Source: Nemertoderma westbladi (Eukaryota > Xenacoelomorpha > Nemertodermatida > Nemertodermatidae). Taken from it: a stretch of 53,123 bases of DNA. The notes under the pieces are model-generated. The model searched no databases. It was not told where the DNA came from and worked only from the letters and a program-made list of their open reading frames with translations. The stretch spans positions 1-53,123 of the forward strand of contig JAUCBJ010000292.1 in assembly GCA_032718475.1 (NCBI GenBank). Direction: 5' to 3'. The position numbers and the translations under genes are program-made. Of the stretch, positions 45,941-53,123 are shown piece after piece (within the stretch, counting starts at the first letter, position 1; each line of letters starts with the position of its first letter).

Positions 45941-46020
45941 CTGTATACCGCTACCGGTAGCTCTCTATACCGGTAGCTCTATATACCGGTAGCTGAATAA
46001 TCGGTAGCTCTTATGTCGCT
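45941..46020. repeat. Short tandem repeat ATACCGGTAGCTCTAT
   Basis: Right after the GRK stop codon, the word TACCGGTAGCTCT and variants repeat five or six times at intervals of 15-20 bases. It would lie in the 3' UTR. Confidence 0.75.
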
Positions 46021-46327
46021 ATCTAATCTATACTAGTGCTATCCTATATTGGTCATTTATACGGAAGCTTAACAATCAATCATCATTATATAACTTTTTT
46101 GGTCAATTTATCATTTAAATATATATACACCATGTCACGTTGTATGGGGATGGGATGAATTAAATACATCGCCTTCCTTTCTAATCCGACTAACAAACAA
46201 TCAGTTATATAGATAGACAGTCTATAAACTTTATTAGTAACAAACAAACATTTTAAGTTTTGCTCGGTAAGGTTTAATCTTTAAAAGCATATCTAAAACA
46301 TATTTTCCGTGCTCTCCGCTGCCGTCA

Positions 46328-46333
46328 AATAAA
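46328..46333 (+). promoter_or_regulatory. Possible GRK polyadenylation signal
   Basis: AATAAA about 390 bp after the GRK stop. Other A/T-rich matches exist further on, so this is only a candidate. Confidence 0.3.
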
Positions 46334-46339
46334 TATATA

Positions 46340-48229
46340 TATTTCAAAAATTATTAAAAAACCGTTATTTAATCACTAATGAATGAGACATGGTGTATAT
46401 TCACTCAAAGGAAACTTGAATTTAATTATATTGGCCTCTATGCTGAAAGGGATTCGATATTTTGAAGTCCCTCAATGGCTTTTTAATGTAGATAAGATTG
46501 ATATGACTGTATATATATAAAGTAACTACAGACATTGTCGGTGACATTGAAGGTAAAACCGCATGTAATATTACTACGTAAATATACTTTATGTAGTATG
46601 TATATTTAAAAAAAAATATATATATATATAAAACCGAGCGTCACGTTACATTTAAGTTTTAGTTGGAATTACGTTTGTATTTATATTTATCTGTTATATG
46701 CGCTTTGTAGAGTCTTCTACTATTAATTAATATACTCCGTGGTAATAATTAATTTTGTTCTGAAGTGGAAAAAAATGAGGAAGCACATCACCGGGGGTTG
46801 AACCAGCGCACTACACTTTTCATTTGTTCAACAACTTTCCCCTGACACTTTCTTGCTCATGTAATCCACTTTTATTGAACAGGCGGATGTTATAGTTAAA
46901 CAGGAGGGAAATAAAATATATATAGATCAAGTTTTGCTGCCACGCCAGGGTTTTTATAATAATTCAATTAATTGATTCTGGTTGATTTTATAATCTAAAT
47001 TTCGCAGTTACGTTTTCCTGATAATAATGCGCGTTAAATTGATTAACCATGTGAGTTTAACTTTCAGCAGTGTGAAAATATACACTGTATTTCATCCAGA
47101 TGTATATTTCTTAATTTTCCTTCAAGTTTAGTTTCATATTGGCTTTTTCCTCGAATAAAATTGCGATAAAAAACAAAGATTAACAAATTTACAACACCGA
47201 GCAGATGTTATCAAAACTTAATTAATATCTGAAATTCGCTCAAATTGTTATGCACATGAAGCATGGTGGTGCCGTTAAGTTTTAATTATATTGTAATCAA
47301 GTGTTTTTATTGTTCAGCATTTTGTGGTTTTCTGCGACTTTCTTCATAATTTTGTAATTTGCCTGAACCAGCTGTAATTATTGTGCAGGCAGACCCTAAT
47401 CCGGCCCTATTACACTCATTAATGTAATTCTCTCTGCATTTTTATGATTTTAGGCCTATATATTATACATTCAGGTACTATGAAATCAAATTATTACCGG
47501 TATCTCTGTTCTATTGTTTTTCCAATCCATCAGCCAAGGAGTGCTAAGTTGATATATAATATATAGTCAATAAATCTTCGGCTATATTGGACACTATAAT
47601 TATTAATGTCTGAATGTTATTTATCACTTTATTTGTTTGGTATACCACTTTATATACCTGTAACGAGGATTCTTAATACGGTTTGTAACTATTTTAATAA
47701 TTTCTTAATATTTTTTTGGGGGGGCGGAGGGAGGACTCACTGGCCGGATATACTTTAGGCGAGATAATTTTAAACTTCGTGGCAATTTATATCTCATTTT
47801 TACTAATCTTCAATTTATTTGTTGACTATTTTGCTGAATGTTTTTCGTTTAGCATGTCCGACTGTCTTTTTTAGACCTTTCCTTACAACAACTGTTTTTC
47901 GTTTAGCTTGTCTTCTTGCACTGTAATTAACGTGTTTGTTCTTTAGAGGACCTTCGGCTATATAATATCCTTTAAACTTTAAGTCGGCGGGATACTAACG
48001 AGCCAAAAGTTGCCGATCTCATTGGCCAACGTGTTAGTTTTAAGTTAATTTACGTTGTAAGTTAGTTGGTTGCCGTTATGGTTAACAACGTAATGTTTAG
48101 AAAAACGCTTAGAAAATAGTTGTTATTCCACAAAATGGCCTTTTTTTGCCAATTTATAATTGGAGTTTATTCAGGAATAAAGATTAATTGAGTGCCACAT
48201 GTTTCCTACAAACAGCATAAAGTGAAACA
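46340..48229. other. No gene seen
   Basis: AT-rich DNA downstream of the GRK gene, with short TATATA runs (about 46600-46630) and a GTTTTTCGTTTAGC word repeated near 47840 and 47895. No domain-bearing frame or transposon end is recognised. Confidence 0.5.
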
Positions 48230-48620
48230 ATGGCCTCTTTTTTCCTCTCGTCCTCTACTTTTTCCACGTTCTCTACTTTCCCTCGTCCTCTACTTTTTCC
48301 ACGTTCTCTACTTTCCCTCGCCCTCTACTTTTTCCACGTTCTCTACTTTTTTCCACGACCTCCACTTTTTTCCACGACCTCCACTTTTTTCCACGACCTC
48401 CACTTTTTTCCACGACCTCCACTTTTTTCCACGACCTCCACTTTTTTCCACGACCTCCACTTTTTTCCTCGACCGTCACTTTTTTCCACGTCCTCTAATT
48501 TTTCCCTCGCCCACTACTTTTTGCCTCCTCCTCTACATTTTTCCACCTCTCTTTTTCCATATCCTCTGCTTTTTTTTCTCGTCCTCCACTTTTTTCCCTT
48601 GTCCTCTACTTTTATTTACA
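48230..48620. repeat. Pyrimidine minisatellite, 19-bp core
   Basis: The core CCACGACCTCCACTTTTTT is repeated six times exactly with period 19 (48353-48466). On both sides are related, more variable units based on CCTCTACTTTTTCCACGTT. The whole block is almost pure C/T on the plus strand. The Phe/Ser/Leu-rich frames at 48192-48823 and the minus frame at 48273-48479 are its translations. Confidence 0.92.
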
Positions 48621-49425
48621 AAAAATGGCGAACAATTTACGTTAAAATACATTACAAATTTACCTTTGGTGAAAAAGCATTTTTCTGGAGTAAAATTACG
48701 TATTACATGGCAAACAAATTGCTTTTTCAGTTTGTTTTAACAAGTAGTTTGATACAGTTTGGTGTATTTCGCCTGCCACATACAGACAGTTATAAATCGT
48801 TTGATACTTTTGTTTATAGTTAATTATTATATAATTATTAGTCTTGTGAATTATTAAAATAAATATGTATATATAATACTGTAGTTGTAGTGAATAAAGA
48901 TCTCATTGCAGTTGTTTAATATATGAATATCAACACTGACTAATTAATAGTATCGATATTAATTTATCTTTATTACAATATGTTCGCCAGCCTGCCATTA
49001 ATCAAACAGTTAGTGATATTACTCATAACTAGGTTCATTTGAACCTCAATTATTTAAATAAACTCAACTTTATTAAACGGAGTGAAAATATGTAGCGTTA
49101 GGTTAGCATGTTTTTTATTATAAATTCTTCAGATTTTATCTCGCGTTGTCTTCGTTTTTCTCTCCAACTACCATTGGAACCTTCCTGTGCTAGGTTTATA
49201 CTGTTGTAGTTGATAGTTAACTTGTAACTTAACGATTGATGTTACGATATTATATTCTTCTGAAGCCGTTATTTTACGTCATAAATCGATTCAGTTCTCA
49301 AGTTGATTTGGCTAATTTGTGTTCATTAAGCAATTCATATTGACCTCGGTTCGTGATTTCCAAATGCTTTGAAATGTAGTCCGTCATCCATTACCCGCCA
49401 TTACATTTTGCAGACGGTTGGGTTC
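48621..49425. other. No gene seen
   Basis: AT-rich DNA without a recognised frame or repeat. Confidence 0.5.
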
Positions 49426-49807
49426 TAGTGTTCAAACTGATCCCGATCCCGAAAAACCAGGATCTCTGCGAAAAATGCAATCCCGGTCTCGACTTTTTTT
49501 TGGACCGGGATCCCGAAGTAAATATAGTTAAGTAAATTTCTTGAATATATCTGATAAATAGTTCCAGCAGAAATGATGTTTTGATTACATCGAATGTTTA
49601 TGTCAGTTAACCATCCAGTTGTAAAATAGTCTTAATATAACTTTATCTTACTAATATTTTAGAAGTGTAAAATAAAGTGAGTGTAACACCCAAAACCCGC
49701 TTCATATACTGTTAACTTTGAGGAATTTAATCAAAAAATACAATCCCGATCCCGAGAATGATAATCCCGGTTCAAATCCCGGAAAGTCTGATCCCATTTA
49801 AACACTA
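49426..49807. mobile_element. Short hAT-like TIR element, CCCGAT family
   Basis: The ends are TAGTGTTCAAACTGATCCCG and, inverted, TAGTGTTTAAATGGGATCAG. The subterminal zones repeat GATCCCG, CCGGGATC and AATCCCGG words in both orientations. GTTC occurs on both sides (49422-49425 and 49808-49811), but a full 8-bp duplication does not. There is no coding capacity. Confidence 0.65.
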
Positions 49808-50202
49808 GTTCATACACAACTTGGTGATTCCAGAAACTGGTTAATAAAGTAATTATAAAGTGTTGTTTGGGCTTGGTTTCCCACATGCGCTCTCAACTTT
49901 CAGCAATCAAATAATAAAATATTGATCATAAAGTGCAGTTAAGTATGTTCATAAATAAATAATCAAAAATCCAAAATGCACTTTCTCTTATTGGGAAGTT
50001 CTTTAATATCATCACGTCAATAAGTAAGTAGGTGGGGGGGGGGGGGTGTGATCGGTTAATATAACTTATGCCGTCATTAATAGCACGTGACACATTAAAT
50101 GCACAAAATATAATGCGGATAACAGGGGTGTTGAGTGTTGTCAATGGATCTTAACGCCTACATAATAGGGTGCGGTATGTTTTACTAAATTTACTTTAAA
50201 TG
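49808..50202. other. No gene seen; includes poly(G) at 50034-50046
   Basis: AT-rich DNA with one run of 13 G. The minus frame at 49926-50144 crosses this run and is not supported. Confidence 0.5.
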
Positions 50203-50232
50203 ACCGCAATCATGTTAAAACATGATTGCGGT
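50203..50232. repeat. Perfect 12-bp inverted repeat
   Basis: ACCGCAATCATG and its exact inverse (50203-50214 and 50221-50232) flank the 6-base spacer TTAAAA. It lies directly before GCATGCATGC and the SINE at 50251. It could be a MITE relic or a hairpin. Confidence 0.7.
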
Positions 50233-50250
50233 ATGCATGCATGCAGTACT

Positions 50251-50340
50251 CCATTCGTCTGGGGAAGTTGTTACAGCCGTAGCCTTGAATTCAGGTCGAG
50301 GTCGTGGGTTCGATCCCCGATGGGGGGGGGGGGGGGGGGC
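50251..50340 (+). mobile_element. tRNA-derived SINE running into poly(G)
   Basis: The head TCGTCTGGGGAAGTTGTTAC is followed by GCCTTGAATTCAGG and the B box GTGGGTTCGATCCCCGA. A run of 18 G (50322-50339) comes right after it. It shares GCCTTGAATT with the remnant at 23534 and the B box with 2261-2347. The short frame at 50222-50407 is an artefact. Confidence 0.65.
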
Positions 50341-51800
50341 ACGGGATTTTTCATCCCGTCATGAATGCTTTTTAGAGAAAATAAAACTGAAAACTGATGT
50401 TCTATAAAACTGAAATAATTCGGGGAATTTATGTTGAATGTCACACTCATATAGTAATACATTGAAATGCAACACAACCGTTTTGAAATTCTGAATCTAG
50501 AAATGTTATATTTGTAATGATTTTACGACGGTCATTAAGGTATATAAATTTTTCGTTACATTTTTTTGTGTCATGATTGATCGTCTTTGTCTTCTGGTCA
50601 GGGTAGGCGTCTACAATCTTGTGACAGATTAAGATCTAAAATCCATGACCTCATATTTGCACGACTCCTACTTACTTGAAAATGGGAAACCGATGTTTTT
50701 TACTTTGATGAATAATCGAAGGTAATAATAATATGGTGTAGCCATTGCTTATCCGTAGCTTGGGATGTATAGAGTGTTGTTATTGAGTGTTCATTTTTAA
50801 GTGTCTCCCTGTTGGGTTGGTAGGTTCACAAATTTTCAACACCACCTAGCTATTTTGTTCTAAGGTCTTTATACAAGGTCATAATCACACTACCTTATAT
50901 TTAATAAATATGCATCAAATTGATCAATATTTTTCTCAATTGTTTAGTGCTGGAAGTTGTAATGGTCTGTCCATGTGTTAACCGTGTCTAACAACTCTCA
51001 TATTTGATCGATTCATGTGCTGCGCGATGGGTTAACGTGTAATAATTGAAAAAATTCCAGATTTGAAATTTAAATTTTCAGATTGCCCGATGTGATTAAT
51101 AAGAATAACCACAAAATTAGGACCGGGAATTGTAAATCGATTTAGCTGATGTACAAATTCTTTATACTGATTTTAATAAATTGTAGAAAAAAATATAAAA
51201 CAATAAATGGGGTAATTCACATTGGGCAAAATCGTAATAATTATTTAGTGTAGTAGTTAATTTGTTTTAGTTAGATACAGCCAAGCAGACTATTAAGTTT
51301 ATTACAGTAACTTGAAGTTTCAATAACTAGTAATTTATAATATGTTTATTACATTATTTTATCTTTAATTATAATCCCTCAATACATAATAAACTATCAT
51401 CAATTATATAATATAATAATATCATTTCATTTCTTTGATATATAAGTTGTGAAATATATAATGTTCTGATGCAGTTTTAATGTTTTTTTTGTTTCTTGTT
51501 GTTTTATCTAAAACTGTTAGCATTGTATTTGTTATAATAATTTAACTAGTGTATTGTTTAATAAATAAATACGACAAATTGTTGCTGCGATTTTCACAAT
51601 TTTATTTATTTCTTAACTACAATTTATTAAAATTTTCCAGAAAAATTTTAAGTAAAGAAACTGGCGTACATTGTGGTCTCAAATTCGGTAATTTGCTACT
51701 CCGACACCGGCAGCCGCATGCAATAAGTTAACCGCAGGTGGGGGTAAATGTGACGATAATTAACCATAGCTTTCAATCACCTTCAGGTTTTGGTAAAATC
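50341..51800. other. No gene seen
   Basis: AT-rich DNA. The 60-codon frame at 51549-51731 has no recognisable domain. Confidence 0.5.
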
Positions 51801-51805
51801 CATAT

Positions 51806-52863
51806 GCAATAAGAATCGTACCCCCCCCCCCCCCCCAGACCCAGCTACACCTCCGACACAGTTCTTTATTCCATAAGAATCGTACCTGTCTGCACCCCCC
51901 AGACCCAGCTACACCTCCGACAGTTCTTTATTCAATAAGACTCGTACCCACACTCCCCAGACCCAGCTACACCACCGACAGTTCCTTATTCAATAAGAAT
52001 CGTACCCACACCCCCCAGACCCAGCTACAACCTCCGACAGTTCTTTATTCAATAAGAATCGTACCCACACCCCCCAGACCCAGCTACACCTCCGACAGTT
52101 CCTTATTCAATAAGACTCGTACCCACACCCCCAGACCCAGCTACACCTCCGACAGTTCTGTATTCCATAAGAATCGTACCGACACCCCACAGACCCAGCT
52201 ACACCTCAGACAGTTCCTTATTCAATAAGACTCGTACCCACACCCCCCAGACCCAGCTACACCACCGACAGTTCCTTATTCAATAAGAATCGTACCCACA
52301 CCCCCCAGACCCAGCTACACCTCTGACAGTTCTTTATTCCATAAGACTCGTACCCACACCCCCAGACCCAGCTACACCTCCGACAGTTCTGTATTCCATA
52401 AGAATCGTACCGACACACCCCAGACCCAGCTACACCTCCGACAGTTCTTTATTCAATAAGAATCATACCCACACCCCCCAGACCCAGCTACACCTCCAAC
52501 AGTTCTTTATTCAATAAGAATCGTACCGACACCCCCCAGACCCAGCTACACCTCCGACAGTTCTTTATTCGATAAGAATCGTACCGACACCCCCCAGACC
52601 CAGCTACACCTCCGACAGTTCTTTATTCCATAAGAATCGTACCCACACCCCCCAGACCCAGCTACACCTCCGACAGTTCTTTATTCAATAAGAATCGTAC
52701 CGACACCCCCCAGACCCAGCTACACCTCCGACAGTTCTTTATTCAATAAGAATCGTACCCACACCCCCCAGACCCAGCTACACCTCCGACAGTTCTTTAT
52801 TCCATAAGAATCGTACCCACACCCCCCCAGACCCAGCTACACCTCCGACAGTTCTTTATTCCA
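51806..52863. repeat. Satellite array, about 18 copies of a 58-bp unit
   Basis: Each unit contains CAGACCCAGCTACACCTCCG, then ACAGTTCTTTATTC, AATAAGAATCGTACC and a C-rich linker. I counted 18 copies of CAGACCCAGCTAC with spacing 57-60. The first linker is a run of 16 C (51821-51836). Variants alternate between ATCGTACCCAC and ATCGTACCGAC and between CAATAAG and CCATAAG, so higher-order structure is possible. Confidence 0.93.
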
Positions 52864-53123
52864 AGACATCATTTCAAAAAGTTGTTGGCTTGTATATTAT
52901 TTGAATTGTAGGATGTACTGTAGGTGCCAAAAACGGTTGACTAAGTCATTGCTCTTTACCTGCAGTTCGAAATATAATAAAATCATCACTTTTGGAACAA
53001 TAGTGTCCAAAATTAATTACACATTGGATTGATTGATGCCAAAATCAATGGCCACACCCATTCGATAGTCGTTGGATGCCCAGAATAGGTCTTCCTTTTG
53101 TTGATATGCCCCCAAGAGTACAC
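52864..53123. other. No gene seen
   Basis: Unique-looking sequence to the window edge. No frame or repeat is recognised. Confidence 0.5.

Noticed and set aside
48192-48823. Phe/Ser/Leu-rich frames of 182 and 197 codons
   Set aside because: They are produced by the pyrimidine minisatellite in two overlapping frames.
51806-52863. CRISPR-like regular repeat
   Set aside because: Units are contiguous, about 58 bp with no unique spacers, in an animal genome; it is a satellite.

Overview
This is a stretch of an AT-rich animal genome dominated by transposable elements. The one clearly intact host gene is a G protein-coupled receptor kinase of the GRK4/5/6 type (42244-45940, two coding exons). The metazoan assignment rests on this kinase, a class A GPCR exon, immunoglobulin-like open frames, tRNA-derived SINEs, a BEL/Pao retroelement and many TIR transposons. 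Frequent short palindromic words (such as GTAGGCCTAC and TACCGGTA) and long G/C homopolymers suggest a marine invertebrate, but I cannot name the phylum.

Layout. 1-2900: no certain gene; two weak minus-strand open segments, a SINE and a 56-bp palindromic transposon. 2917-4608: a tandem pair of related immunoglobulin-like surface-protein genes, one truncated and one broken. 5.2-5.8 kb: dead non-LTR reverse transcriptase. 6.1-7.5 kb: a roughly 60-bp degenerate minisatellite split by a palindromic MITE. 8.3-32.6 kb: a nested pile of transposons. In it a hAT-like element (11619-31317, 8-bp target duplication) was entered by a BEL/Pao retrotransposon (11691-30575, 5-bp target duplication), which itself carries an insert of about 2.4 kb (22049-24439) containing a GPCR exon. 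Beside this nest a second hAT-like element (9654-11526) holds a fold-back element (9856-10903, 9-bp target duplication). 32.7-42.2 kb: a chain of TIR elements, one holding a dead LINE fragment and one a broken PHD-finger sequence. 42.2-45.9 kb: the GRK gene. 46-53 kb: noncoding DNA with a pyrimidine minisatellite, another hAT-like element, a SINE and an 18-copy satellite of about 58 bp.

The BEL/Pao element looks young: its LTRs differ at about ten places I could count over 1210 bp. It has an unusual plan. A 719-aa Ala/Glu-rich ORF1 ends two bases before a 1461-aa gag-protease-RT-RNase H ORF2. The integrase segment lies beyond the insert and carries two nonsense codons. A broken, unrecognised ORF3 occupies the envelope position. 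The gag linker holds a striking cluster of consensus 5' splice-donor sequences.

A recurring theme is that TIR elements of several apparently unrelated families each carry many copies, in both orientations, of one short family-specific word near their ends. This is the pattern I would follow up first, with ORF3 and the donor cluster. All alignments were made by eye; no database search was possible.
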